Below, in pieces: positions 26,201 to 34,746 of a stretch of DNA of 34,746 nt. The stretch spans positions 96,001 through 130,746 of the forward strand of contig OX459761.1 of the NCBI GenBank assembly GCA_946965045.2, given 5' to 3'. Position numbers and translations under genes: made by a program. Within the stretch, counting starts at the first letter, position 1. Every line of letters begins with the position of its first letter. The DNA comes from Epithemia pelagica. Its lineage: Eukaryota; Bacillariophyta; Bacillariophyceae; Surirellales; Surirellaceae. The notes beneath the pieces were generated by a model, which was not told where the DNA came from, made no database searches, and saw nothing but the letters and a program-made list of their open reading frames with translations.

Positions 26201-27525
26201 ATGTTTTAGTTAGTTATATGCCTTGGCAAGGTTATAATTTTGAAGATGCTATTTTAATAAATGAAAGATTAGTATTTGATGATATTTTTACATCAATTCA
26301 TATTGAACGTTATAAAATTGAAATTGATCGAAATTCGGATGCTTCAGAACAAATAACAAAAAATATTCCAAATTTGAATTCATATGAAACAAAACACTTA
26401 ACTAGTGATGGAATTGTTATGGTTGGAACATTTGTAAAACCAAATGATATATTGGTAGGAAAAGTTATTTCAAATAATACTTCGGAACAATTACCAGAAT
26501 CAAAATTACTTAGAGCAATTTTTGGTGCTAAAGCTAAAGGAGTAAAAGATAATTCTTATAGAATGCCTGATGGGGAATATGGTCGAGTTATTGAAACTGT
26601 AACATTTAATCGTAGAACAAAATTAACATATAAATTTGAAAAAATTTACGTTTTTATTGCACAACTTAGAAAAATACAAGTAGGGGATAAAATTGCAGGT
26701 CGTCATGGGAATAAAGGAATCATTTCTCGAATTTTACCTAGACAAGATATGCCATTTTTACCTGATGGTACACCAATTGATATTATCTTAAATCCATTAG
26801 GGGTACCTTCTCGAATGAATGTTGGTCAATTGTATGAATGTCTATTAGGATTAGCTGGTGATAAACTAAATTCACGATTCAAAATTTTACCATTTGATGA
26901 AATGTATGGATTAGAAATTTCCCGAATTTTAATTAATAAGAAATTACGTCAAGCATCTATTAGACAAAATCAAAGTTGGATATTTAACCCATATGCACCT
27001 GGAAAAATGGTTTTAGTGGATGGTAGAACAGGTCAAGAATTTGAAAATCCTATTACTGTAGGAAATGCTTATATGTTAAAATTGATTCATTTAGTTGATG
27101 ATAAAATGCATGCACGTGCTACAGGACCATATTCTTTAATTACTCAACAACCTTTAAGAGGGAAAGCTCAACATGGTGGTCAAAGATTTGGAGAAATGGA
27201 AGTTTGGGCATTAGAGGGCTTTGGTGCAGCTTTTACTTTGAAAGAATTATTAACAATAAAATCAGACGATATGCAAGGTCGAAATGAAACTTTAAATGCT
27301 ATTGTTAAAGGGCAACAAATTCCAAAATTTGGAATTCCAGAATCTTTTAAAGTTTTATTACATGAATTACGTTCAATTGGGTTAGATATGAGTACTTATA
27401 AAATTGAAAGATTTAGTTCAAATAAAAGATATGAAATGGAAGTTAATTTAATTGAGAAATACAATCCTTTATTAAAAACATTTTCTCCAACTGCCAATAT
27501 AAATATAAACGATATTTCATTTTAA
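23284..27525 (+). CDS. rpoB: RNA polymerase beta subunit
   Basis: The beta subunit of the bacterial-type plastid RNA polymerase has 1413 residues. The start is ATG at 23284; an ATG four codons later ([10 protein letters not shown]) is as likely. Conserved blocks include [20 protein letters not shown] (about 710), [17 protein letters not shown], the catalytic [12 protein letters not shown] (about 978), [12 protein letters not shown] (about 1134) and [19 protein letters not shown] (about 1295). A long Lys/Asn/Leu-rich, poorly conserved stretch (about 200-540) makes it longer than the bacterial core in this region. It leads rpoB-rpoC1-rpoC2, followed by rps2. No frameshift is present. Confidence 0.98.
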   Translation: MKDTMNYITALPDFLAMQRISFCWFISQGLTEELALFSRIQDFSQNTEYIMFGNEYSLIKPSYSLLIARKYSGNYRAQLVIPIEVRNKIENVILYQTQFPVITLPLMTNDSTFIINGCERVIVSQIIRSPGVYFEKSKHQKVKTQFKRKLSTDINKLRSFIPSGEAFISELDLFFPFPKVKYKRVDSKLPLLSREKKKEILPYWRRNSLYYYSINYLRKTEQSVSSYFLKCFKLYRTISKLTKFESKVKLIQLFLKWLKLKNNSFDYKTEKITYLLKYFNFLVKLLIKYEVFQRNLQNQDTLLKVENPQNILNFIKKNKIEIFGKELGLSQNQVLKLLLFYERLIFSSQKFVQTNLNSKLFLIVKQSQDWLIEVSNFAFFKKKIKKLTLELNSINELNKLSKLRPTIYFSSSLKDQLKYIFGKNELTYKAGRHKYLKTKTQFLLYRKDHEIKTIYHKNYEKKDLYIATLIPDYGSWIRFGFQKNTKINPYKYPLKNQEDEIIIQLDKINKKSLLYLLKEMGFTDQEIYQSLQYSDFFYFKKPLLVTSKQSNQPLSRFFLNSTYFKNISEFSRIFDPRYYRLGRVGRLKINNRLNLKINHRLQTITYEDIFAIIDKLINLTISKTVQDDIDHLKNRRVRSVGELLQNLFRIGFQRLTRKVRNQINKVDSIQLLSFNIVNAAVREFFGSSQLSQYLDQTNPLSSLTHRRRISGLGPGGFDRDRISFAVRDIHPSHYGRICPIETPEGQNVGLIASLTTCARVNKSGFLETPFWRVLNGKVIKTGQPIYLTADIEDFYKIAPADLATNNENYLLKNLIPVRYKQDFINVTPSEVDFIAVSPVQIVSVAASLIPFFEHDDANRALMGSNMQRQSVPLILPQKPIVGTGLENQIATDSGMTLNAQESGIVNSVTSNKIVVKNNKGKKLVYKLQKYLRSNQQTCINHRPIVWKGESVKSGQILTDGPAITSSEVSLGQNVLVSYMPWQGYNFEDAILINERLVFDDIFTSIHIERYKIEIDRNSDASEQITKNIPNLNSYETKHLTSDGIVMVGTFVKPNDILVGKVISNNTSEQLPESKLLRAIFGAKAKGVKDNSYRMPDGEYGRVIETVTFNRRTKLTYKFEKIYVFIAQLRKIQVGDKIAGRHGNKGIISRILPRQDMPFLPDGTPIDIILNPLGVPSRMNVGQLYECLLGLAGDKLNSRFKILPFDEMYGLEISRILINKKLRQASIRQNQSWIFNPYAPGKMVLVDGRTGQEFENPITVGNAYMLKLIHLVDDKMHARATGPYSLITQQPLRGKAQHGGQRFGEMEVWALEGFGAAFTLKELLTIKSDDMQGRNETLNAIVKGQQIPKFGIPESFKVLLHELRSIGLDMSTYKIERFSSNKRYEMEVNLIEKYNPLLKTFSPTANININDISF

Positions 27526-27530
27526 TAATA

Positions 27531-29627
27531 ATGATAACATTTACCAAAGAATTTGATTATATAAAAATTAAATTAGCTTCACCAGTTCGAATTCTACAAT
27601 GGGCCAATCGAAAATTGCCCAACGGTCAATTTGTAGGCGAAGTTCAAAAACCAGAAACAATAAATTATCGAACCTTTAAACCTGAGATGGATGGGTTATT
27701 TTGTGAACGAATCTTTGGACCAAGTAAAAGTTTAGAGTGTGCATGTGGAAAATATAAACGTGTACGATATGAAGGTTTAATTTGTGAACGATGTGGCGTA
27801 GAATTAACAGAATCACGTGTTCGACGTCATAGAATGGGATATATAAATTTAATTTATCCGGTTACTCATGTTTGGTATATAAATAGTCGCCCAAATTTTA
27901 TGGCATTATTATTAGAAGTGGAAGAATGTGAAAAAGAATTAAATACGACTTATATACGAAATTCTGAAAAATGTAAAAATAAGAAATTTGAAAAACCCAT
28001 AACTTCTGCAAATGTTGATTTGTGGGATGAAAGAATTAAGAGAATAAAACTAGCTTCTCTAGCTTATTTTATAGCGGAAGATGAAATATCATTTTATGGT
28101 CTACATTGGGATTTACAACAATATCGACGCAGTCGTGAATTAGGCCGTACTAGTTATCCTTTAAAGCCTTATCCAAAACCTCAGAATAGAAGATACAATA
28201 CACCGAAATACTTATTACGTGCAACACCAAGTTTTCTTATTGGGGCACCATTAATTAAACGTGAATTAGAAAAACTTAATTTAAAATCTGAAATCTTTCG
28301 TACAAGATCATTTATTTTAATTTGTACTAAAGTTTTAAATAAAGAAGAACCTTTATACAATGAATCAAGATGGTTTCGAAAATGGGAACAACAAAGAATG
28401 TACAAAATACGTGAACAAGCAATTAAACGTACTCGTATATTAGAAAATTTAATTGGAACAGGTTCCAATCCGTCATGGATGATTCTAACTATTTTACCAG
28501 TAATTCCACCAGCTTTAAGACCTATGATTCAATTAGAAGGAGGACGATTTGCAACCTCTGATTTAAATGAATTATATCGTCGAATTATTACTAGAAACAA
28601 TAGATTATTACGATTATTAGAAATAGGTGCTCCGCAATTAATTATTCGAAATGAAAAAAGGCTTTTACAAGAAGCAGTAGATACTCTAATTGATAATGGA
28701 AAACGAGGAAAAATTGCATTAAGTGCTAACAACCGACCTTTAAAATCTTTATCAGATATTATTAAAGGAAAACATGGCCGTTTTCGTCAAAATTTATTAG
28801 GAAAAAGGGTTGACTATTCAGGTCGTTCAGTTATTGTGGTAGGTCCAAGCTTAAAACTGAATCAATGTGGGCTTCCTTATGAAATGGCAGTTGAATTATT
28901 TCAACCTTTTATTATCAGAGAATTGATTAATCAAGGTTTAGCTAGTAATATGAAAATTGCAAAAAATTTGATACAACAAAATGAATCTATTATTGACCCA
29001 GTTCTTGAGAAAGTTATAAAGAATCATCCGATTTTTTTAAATCGAGCACCCACTCTTCATCGATTAGGAATTCAAGCATTTGAATCTGTTTTAGTTCAAG
29101 GGAGAGCAATTAAGTTACATCCTTTGGTCTGTTCAGCTTTTAATGCAGATTTTGATGGTGATCAAATGGCAGTTCATATTCCATTATCTCTAGAAGCTCA
29201 AGCAGAATGTTATATGTTAATGTTAGCACCTTATAATTTTTTATCCCCAGCCAATGGAGATCCAATAATTATGCCAAGTCAAGATATGGTTTTAGGTTGC
29301 TATTATTTAACATTAAATAATATTCCAGGTTTACAAGGTTCTAGTCATTATTTTTCAAATTTAGATGACGTAATTTTAGCCTATAATCAAAATAAAATTG
29401 AAATTCACAGTTCAATTTGGGTTCGAGTATCCGAAAAAACTCCGATTATAAGTAAGTTAATTAAAACTATTGAGTTAGCCGATAATACCAAAATTCTATA
29501 TTATGAAGATGCACAAATTCGTAAAACAAAGGAAGGAGAAATTATTGTCCAATATTTAAAAATGACAACCGGACGCGCAATTTTAAATTATATAATTAAA
29601 AAAACTTTGAATTTTATAGAAACTTAA
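27531..29627 (+). CDS. rpoC1: RNA polymerase beta' subunit (N-terminal part)
   Basis: RpoC1 is the N-terminal half of beta', split from RpoC2 as in cyanobacteria and plastids. It has 698 residues and starts 5 nt after the rpoB stop. The zinc-binding cysteines are C70, C72, C85 and C88 (CACGKYKRV...CERC). The active-site NADFDGD motif, which holds the catalytic Mg2+, is at about 538-544, after the [10 protein letters not shown] segment. No intron is present. Confidence 0.98.
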   Translation: MITFTKEFDYIKIKLASPVRILQWANRKLPNGQFVGEVQKPETINYRTFKPEMDGLFCERIFGPSKSLECACGKYKRVRYEGLICERCGVELTESRVRRHRMGYINLIYPVTHVWYINSRPNFMALLLEVEECEKELNTTYIRNSEKCKNKKFEKPITSANVDLWDERIKRIKLASLAYFIAEDEISFYGLHWDLQQYRRSRELGRTSYPLKPYPKPQNRRYNTPKYLLRATPSFLIGAPLIKRELEKLNLKSEIFRTRSFILICTKVLNKEEPLYNESRWFRKWEQQRMYKIREQAIKRTRILENLIGTGSNPSWMILTILPVIPPALRPMIQLEGGRFATSDLNELYRRIITRNNRLLRLLEIGAPQLIIRNEKRLLQEAVDTLIDNGKRGKIALSANNRPLKSLSDIIKGKHGRFRQNLLGKRVDYSGRSVIVVGPSLKLNQCGLPYEMAVELFQPFIIRELINQGLASNMKIAKNLIQQNESIIDPVLEKVIKNHPIFLNRAPTLHRLGIQAFESVLVQGRAIKLHPLVCSAFNADFDGDQMAVHIPLSLEAQAECYMLMLAPYNFLSPANGDPIIMPSQDMVLGCYYLTLNNIPGLQGSSHYFSNLDDVILAYNQNKIEIHSSIWVRVSEKTPIISKLIKTIELADNTKILYYEDAQIRKTKEGEIIVQYLKMTTGRAILNYIIKKTLNFIET

Positions 29628-29656
29628 ACCTAAAAGTTAGAAACCAAATATATCTC

Positions 29657-32600
29657 ATGGAAACTTACACTTATCAAAATAATTTAATTGGGAAAAAACA
29701 ATTACGTCAATTATTGGCGTGGAGTTTTACAAATTATGATTCAATGCAAGCTTGTGCTCTTGCAGATGAATTAAAATATTTAGGATTTAGGTATGCTAGT
29801 CAAGCTGGAATTTCAATTAGTATTGAAGATCTACGTGTTCCATTTGTAAAGAGTTTAATGTTAGAAAAAGCTAATCAAGACATTTTAAATTCGGAAAAGA
29901 TCTATTTAAAAGGAAAAATTACCGATGTTGAACGATTTCAAAAAATTATTGATACATGGAGTTTAACGAGTGAATCTTTAAAAGAACAAGTCATATATTA
30001 TTTTAAAAATTATGACCCATTAAATTCTGTTTACATTATGGCTTTTTCTGGAGCTCGTGGAAATTTATCACAGGTTCGTCAATTAGTTGGTATGCGAGGT
30101 CTTATGTCAGATCCAAGTGGTCAAATTATGAATCTGCCAATTAAGAAAAACTTTAGGGAAGGTTTAACAATAACTGACTATTTAATGTCAGGATATGGAG
30201 CTCGAAAAGGGATTGTTGATACTGCTTTAAAAACTGCAAATTCAGGTTATTTAACAAGAAGATTAATTGATGTTGGACAAGATATTTTAATTAGAGAAAA
30301 AGACTGCTTAACTAAACAGTCTTTTTTATTAAAAATTAACGAAAACCAAGATTCAAAATTAATGTATGAGAATCTATTAGGTCGTGTTTTATCTAAATCA
30401 ATTTTTGATTCTGAAACTAAAGAAAAAATTGCAGATTCAAATACTCAAATAACTCCAAAATTATTAGAAATCTGTAAACAAAAAAATATTACTGAATTTT
30501 ACATCCGTTCCCCTTTAACATGTAATCTATATAGAGCTATTTGTCAGAAATGTTACGGTTGGGATTTAGCTAGTGAAAATCTTGTTGATATTGGCGAAGC
30601 AATTGGGATTTTGGCAGGTCAATCCATTGGTGAACCTGGAACTCAATTAACAATGCGAACTTTTCATACGGGAGGTATTTTTACATCAGAAGCAAGACAG
30701 CAAATTATTAGTCCTGTAAATGGTATTATTCGTTTTTATAAAATGTTGAAAACCGTTTTATTAAGAACAACCAGAGGTGAAGATGTTTTGATAACCAAAA
30801 ATTCAGGTTCTATTATTTTAATACCAACAAATAAGACAGAAGAATTACAAAAAATTGAGATTTTACGAAATACTATTTTATTCCCAAAGAATAATCAATA
30901 TATTCCCAAAGATGCTGTTATTGGTGAATTATTAAATACGAATCGACAGATTAAAAACGAAATCAAGCCAATTTTAAGTGATACATGTGGAGAAATTGTA
31001 ATCCCTCGTTTAAAAAAAAAGGTTAATTTACTAAATAATAATAGATTAATTTGGATTTTATCCGGACAGCTTTATAATAGTCCAACGAATTCATTTATTA
31101 ATTTCTATCCAGATTACAAATTAAATCGTTATAGTTATATTTTTAGAACTAAAATAATTAGTCATGATAAAGGTTTTATAACTTTTATAAATAATAAAAA
31201 AGATTTATATCAACGATTACTTAAAATTTCAAAAATTAAATATTCTTTCAAGAATTCTAATTTAAAACGATTAACAAAACTTACGCAACAAAAAAATTAT
31301 TTATTAGAGATCCAAAAAAATAAATACTTAATAAAACTTCAAAAATCAAATGCAAAAACTTATTTCCAATTATCTAACAATAAGAATCTAGGTACTTTAG
31401 TTTCAAATACATTTCGAACTTTAACTGGAGGAATTCTTTATTATAATTATCAAAATTCATTAAGATCTAATGAAAAGAATAAATTAATCTCATATAAAAA
31501 TCGAAATAGTCTTAACTTAAAATATAAATCAATTGCTTCCTATCGAACAATTATATGGCTTGGAGAAGAAAGTCACCAAGTAAATTGTGAACCAAGTTTT
31601 TTATTAGTAGAAGATGGTGATTTTATATCAGAAAAATTTGAACTTATTCCGGGACTTTATTCTAAAACTTCTGGTATTGTTACAATTCAACAAAAAAATA
31701 ATATTATCCAAACCATTTCAATTAAATCAGGTCTAGTTTATGAAGGAAAAAAATTTAAGAATACATCAAAAAGAATTTATTATCCTGGTGAGTTAATTTT
31801 TTCTAATATTTTTATTAAATCTTTATCATTTTGTGAACAGAGAATTGGAAAAAATTTAGATCAGTTAATAATTCGCCCAATTGAAATTTATGAATTTCCA
31901 CATTTAAATAAGAATTTAAAAAAATTGGATACGACTGGCAGTAATTTATTTGACTCGAAACTTAACTACTCATATAAGCCTAACCAAACTATTAAAGTCT
32001 CTAAAAATTTAAATTTAATTTCAAATTTCATCAATTTAAATTTACAATTATCGTTAAATAAAAACATTGAAATTGAATTATTTAGAAATACAAAAACAAA
32101 ACTTATTAATTTAAAAATTAATGAAAAAATTTCTTTAAATAATTATTTAGTTCCGCAATTAAGATATAAAAATATTCAATCGTCTTTTTTAGTTCAATCA
32201 AATCAGTTTATTGATCAATATTCAATCTTAGGATATTTAGAATCAATTACTTCAAATTCATTGGAAATAGTTAAATTTAAATTAAAAAAGAAAAATATAA
32301 AACAAATTTTTTTAATTTCAAATAAAGATTGTATCACTGTAGAGAAAAAACAATTTCCAAATAAAAAACTAAACAATTTTGTTATTAATCCTTTAGATGG
32401 GAATATAAGCGGCAAAATTATTATTGAAAATAACAATTTGTTTACTTTACAAACGGGACGACCTTATTTTTTCCCTAATTGTAAAAATGATAATTCTGTT
32501 AATAAGACTATATTGCAGTATAAAGTTATTTCTCCTACTAGGTTTCTAAATAAACTTGAAACAAATCGAAATTTAATTTTAAATTATCGTAATTTAATCA

Positions 32601-33862
32601 AATTTTCCGTATCAAAAACTTATAGTTCCGAAAAGTTTTCAAAATCGTCAATACCAATTAAAGCAGAATTCTCGAAGTTATTTTTAAAGAAAAATGGGAA
32701 ATTTTATAGTTGCTTAATGCCTAAATTTTTTAGAAAATTATCAGTGGATGGTTCTTACGTTAAGAAAAAATATAAAACATTCTTAAACCCAGATGATGTA
32801 ACCTTACCAACAGTTTCTAAAACATTATTATTACAAAGTTCTGAAACTTCAAAAAATCAATATAAATCGAGGAATAAATCTGAATCTACATTGGTTTTAG
32901 TTAAATTTTTTGAACATCCGTTTATCAAATCAAGTAAATCAGTTAATCTTTATTCAATAACAGAAGATTATTTTGAACAGGAAGTTAATAATGTTTTCTG
33001 CAAAAATAATCAATTTATTGAAAGTGGTGAAACAATAGGATTGTTAAATCTTGAAAAAGAAATTACTGGAGATATTGTCCAAGGTTTACCTAGAATTGAA
33101 GAAATTTTAGAAGCACGAAAGAAAAATTTAAGTATTAAAAAAATCCCAACAAGCCAAAAAAAAGGATTATTAGTTCAACAAACTACTTTAGATCCTAATT
33201 TTGAATTTAGAAAATTAGGAACAACTATTAAAGAAAACGATAAAGTTAACCCTCATAGATTATTAAAAGTATACTTTAATTATTACGGTCTTATTAAAGT
33301 GTTTACGTGTGATCGAACAAACACAGTTCAGAAAAATCGATTAATTCAAAATTATGAAGGTAGTTCCAAAACTTTTAAAAAAGTTCAATTATTTATTTTA
33401 AACTCTGTTCAATCTGTTTATAAATCACAGGGGGTTACTATTAATGATAAGCATTTAGAAGTTATCATTAAACAAATGACAACCAAAGTTCTAATTACTT
33501 TCGAAGGTAATACTCCTCTATTAAGACGTGAAGTAATTGATTTATATCATATTCAATATATAAATCAAATTATAGAATCACAAGATAAACAACCAGCCTA
33601 TTATGTACCACTTCTATTAGGAATTACTAAAGCGGCATTAAATAATCCAAGTTTTATTTCAGCAGCTAGTTTTCAAGAAACTACAAGAGTTTTAACAAAA
33701 GCGGCAATTGAAGGACGCATTGATTGGTTACGTGGATTAAAAGAAAATATTATTATTGGTCATTTAATCCCTGCTGGAACAGGTTCACAAAATTATCGAA
33801 ATTGTTTTAAACAAAAAAAACCTTTAGAATTAAAATTAGAATCATCTCTTATTACTACTTAA
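29657..33862 (+). CDS. rpoC2: RNA polymerase beta'' subunit
   Basis: RpoC2 is the C-terminal half of the bacterial beta' subunit, with 1401 residues. The N-terminal part has SGARGNLSQVRQLVGMRGLM and the bridge/trigger-loop region GARKGIVDTALKTANSGYLT (about 182-201). Next come the zinc-site cysteines around CNLYRAICQKCYG (about 288-300) and GEPGTQLTMRTFHTGG. The middle (about 450-1130) is a Lys/Asn/Ile-rich insertion typical of plastid RpoC2 and low in conservation. The C-terminus regains similarity at TKAAIEGRIDWLRGLKENII. It lies 29 nt after rpoC1. Confidence 0.97.
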   Translation: METYTYQNNLIGKKQLRQLLAWSFTNYDSMQACALADELKYLGFRYASQAGISISIEDLRVPFVKSLMLEKANQDILNSEKIYLKGKITDVERFQKIIDTWSLTSESLKEQVIYYFKNYDPLNSVYIMAFSGARGNLSQVRQLVGMRGLMSDPSGQIMNLPIKKNFREGLTITDYLMSGYGARKGIVDTALKTANSGYLTRRLIDVGQDILIREKDCLTKQSFLLKINENQDSKLMYENLLGRVLSKSIFDSETKEKIADSNTQITPKLLEICKQKNITEFYIRSPLTCNLYRAICQKCYGWDLASENLVDIGEAIGILAGQSIGEPGTQLTMRTFHTGGIFTSEARQQIISPVNGIIRFYKMLKTVLLRTTRGEDVLITKNSGSIILIPTNKTEELQKIEILRNTILFPKNNQYIPKDAVIGELLNTNRQIKNEIKPILSDTCGEIVIPRLKKKVNLLNNNRLIWILSGQLYNSPTNSFINFYPDYKLNRYSYIFRTKIISHDKGFITFINNKKDLYQRLLKISKIKYSFKNSNLKRLTKLTQQKNYLLEIQKNKYLIKLQKSNAKTYFQLSNNKNLGTLVSNTFRTLTGGILYYNYQNSLRSNEKNKLISYKNRNSLNLKYKSIASYRTIIWLGEESHQVNCEPSFLLVEDGDFISEKFELIPGLYSKTSGIVTIQQKNNIIQTISIKSGLVYEGKKFKNTSKRIYYPGELIFSNIFIKSLSFCEQRIGKNLDQLIIRPIEIYEFPHLNKNLKKLDTTGSNLFDSKLNYSYKPNQTIKVSKNLNLISNFINLNLQLSLNKNIEIELFRNTKTKLINLKINEKISLNNYLVPQLRYKNIQSSFLVQSNQFIDQYSILGYLESITSNSLEIVKFKLKKKNIKQIFLISNKDCITVEKKQFPNKKLNNFVINPLDGNISGKIIIENNNLFTLQTGRPYFFPNCKNDNSVNKTILQYKVISPTRFLNKLETNRNLILNYRNLIKFSVSKTYSSEKFSKSSIPIKAEFSKLFLKKNGKFYSCLMPKFFRKLSVDGSYVKKKYKTFLNPDDVTLPTVSKTLLLQSSETSKNQYKSRNKSESTLVLVKFFEHPFIKSSKSVNLYSITEDYFEQEVNNVFCKNNQFIESGETIGLLNLEKEITGDIVQGLPRIEEILEARKKNLSIKKIPTSQKKGLLVQQTTLDPNFEFRKLGTTIKENDKVNPHRLLKVYFNYYGLIKVFTCDRTNTVQKNRLIQNYEGSSKTFKKVQLFILNSVQSVYKSQGVTINDKHLEVIIKQMTTKVLITFEGNTPLLRREVIDLYHIQYINQIIESQDKQPAYYVPLLLGITKAALNNPSFISAASFQETTRVLTKAAIEGRIDWLRGLKENIIIGHLIPAGTGSQNYRNCFKQKKPLELKLESSLITT

Positions 33863-33955
33863 GAAGAATCTTGACAAATTATTTAATTTTTAATACTGTT
33901 AAATTGTATCTCTAGAAAAAATAATATTTAAAAAAGTTAAGTAATTTAAAATTTT

Positions 33956-34636
33956 ATGTCTGATATAACTCTCTCACAATTATTAGAAGCCGGTGTTCAT
34001 TTTGGGCACAAAGCTTATAGGTGGAATCCAAAAATGTTTCCGTATATTTATAGTGAAGTTAACAATATTCATATTTTAGATTTAGTTCAATCCGCGACTT
34101 TACTAAAGGAAGCAAATACTTATGTAGAAGACGCGGCAAGAAATGGAAAAACATTTTTGTTTATTGGAACAAAACGTCAAGCTAGTACTTTAATTGCTCA
34201 AGAAGCAAAACGTTGTGATTCATTTTACGTAAATCATAGATGGTTAGGTGGTATGCTTACCAATTGGACAACATTAAAAGAACGAATTACATATTTAAAA
34301 AATCTTGAACAACAAGAAGCCGATAATACATTTTCTTTATTAACAAAAAAAGAAGCAACGTTACGTCGAAAGGAATTAAAAAAATTACGTCAACATTTGG
34401 ACGGAATTAAAACAATGGTAAACTTACCTGACGTTGCTATTGTAATTGATCAAAAAAGAGAAATGACAGCAATTCGTGAATGTAAAAAATTAGGAATACC
34501 GATTGTTTCAATTTTAGATACAAATTGTGATCCTGATTTAGTAGATATACCAATTCCAGGTAACGATGATGCAGTAAGATCTATAAAATTAATTTTAAAA
34601 TCATTAACGGATAGTATTATTAAAGGTAAATTATAA
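33956..34636 (+). CDS. rps2: Ribosomal protein S2
   Basis: uS2 has 226 residues. Conserved segments are [65 protein letters not shown] and PVVD/NCDPD-type [27 protein letters not shown]2 joins late in 30S assembly and is needed for S1 binding in bacteria. It lies 93 nt after rpoC2, the usual order in plastids. The remaining 110 bp of the window hold no gene. Confidence 0.97.
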   Translation: MSDITLSQLLEAGVHFGHKAYRWNPKMFPYIYSEVNNIHILDLVQSATLLKEANTYVEDAARNGKTFLFIGTKRQASTLIAQEAKRCDSFYVNHRWLGGMLTNWTTLKERITYLKNLEQQEADNTFSLLTKKEATLRRKELKKLRQHLDGIKTMVNLPDVAIVIDQKREMTAIRECKKLGIPIVSILDTNCDPDLVDIPIPGNDDAVRSIKLILKSLTDSIIKGKL

Positions 34637-34746
34637 AAATTTTATTAAGGTGTTACAAAATACAAAAAAAAAAATAAAATTTAGCTGATCGTTAAGATTA
34701 TTAATAGAATAAAGTCTTAAGTTCGGTTTTCTAAAAGTTTTAAAGA

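Noticed and set aside
34637-34746. Possible gene or RNA after rps2
   Set aside because: The last 110 bp are A/T-rich with only a weak inverted repeat; nothing recognisable.

Overview
The window is a stretch of an AT-rich plastid genome from a red-lineage (secondary) alga, most likely a diatom. Genes usually lost from green plastids are present together: chlI, secG, tatC, dnaB, petF, psbV, psbX, ycf66, psaD, rpl1, rpl11, rpl12, rpl19 and a tmRNA gene. Photosystem, cytochrome b6f, ATP synthase, ribosomal and bacterial-type RNA polymerase genes are packed tightly with few or no overlaps. The genus cannot be read from the sequence alone.

Layout. 1-5183: the start of petN, then psbH, psbN (opposite strand), psbT and psbB. 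psbB is split by a ~2.95 kb group II intron that carries a full reverse transcriptase/maturase/HNH protein and, unusually, a second unrelated 130-residue ORF. 5509-7413: rps14, psaM, chlI, secG on +. 7455-9381: petD, petB, trnS(UGA), psaD, trnfM(CAU) on -. 9382-11155: an accessory island with foreign-looking small ORFs (67, 37, 90 and 55 codons), a 103-bp direct repeat pair and a tRNA-like remnant. 11156-12732: trnF(GAA), dnaB (-), trnW(CCA). 12874-14444: rpl11-rpl1-rpl12, closed by a 54-bp perfect palindrome. 14668-16730: psbX, ycf66, psbV, trnR(CCG), ssrA and a long-variable-arm tRNA with anticodon CAU. 17116-17892: rpl19, petF. 17958-22734: petA, tatC, atpE, atpB, ycf3, rps18, rpl33 on -. 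22893-34636: rps20, rpoB, rpoC1, rpoC2, rps2 on +.

The core genes serve photosynthetic electron flow (PSII, b6f, PSI, ferredoxin), ATP synthesis, chlorophyll synthesis, thylakoid protein export (SecG, TatC), transcription, translation, ribosome rescue and DNA replication. The non-standard content lies in two places: the psbB intron and the island between trnfM and trnF. The intron ORF (130 aa) and the island ORF (90 aa) share a short ungapped similarity ending in an identical IKYP motif. The island ORFs form a compact bacterial-style operon: two of the three starts have Shine-Dalgarno sites, and one GTG start directly follows the preceding stop codon. Together they suggest a small plasmid-like or phage-like element that has entered this plastid genome more than once. 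This is the best candidate here for an undescribed system, but its function cannot be inferred from the sequence.
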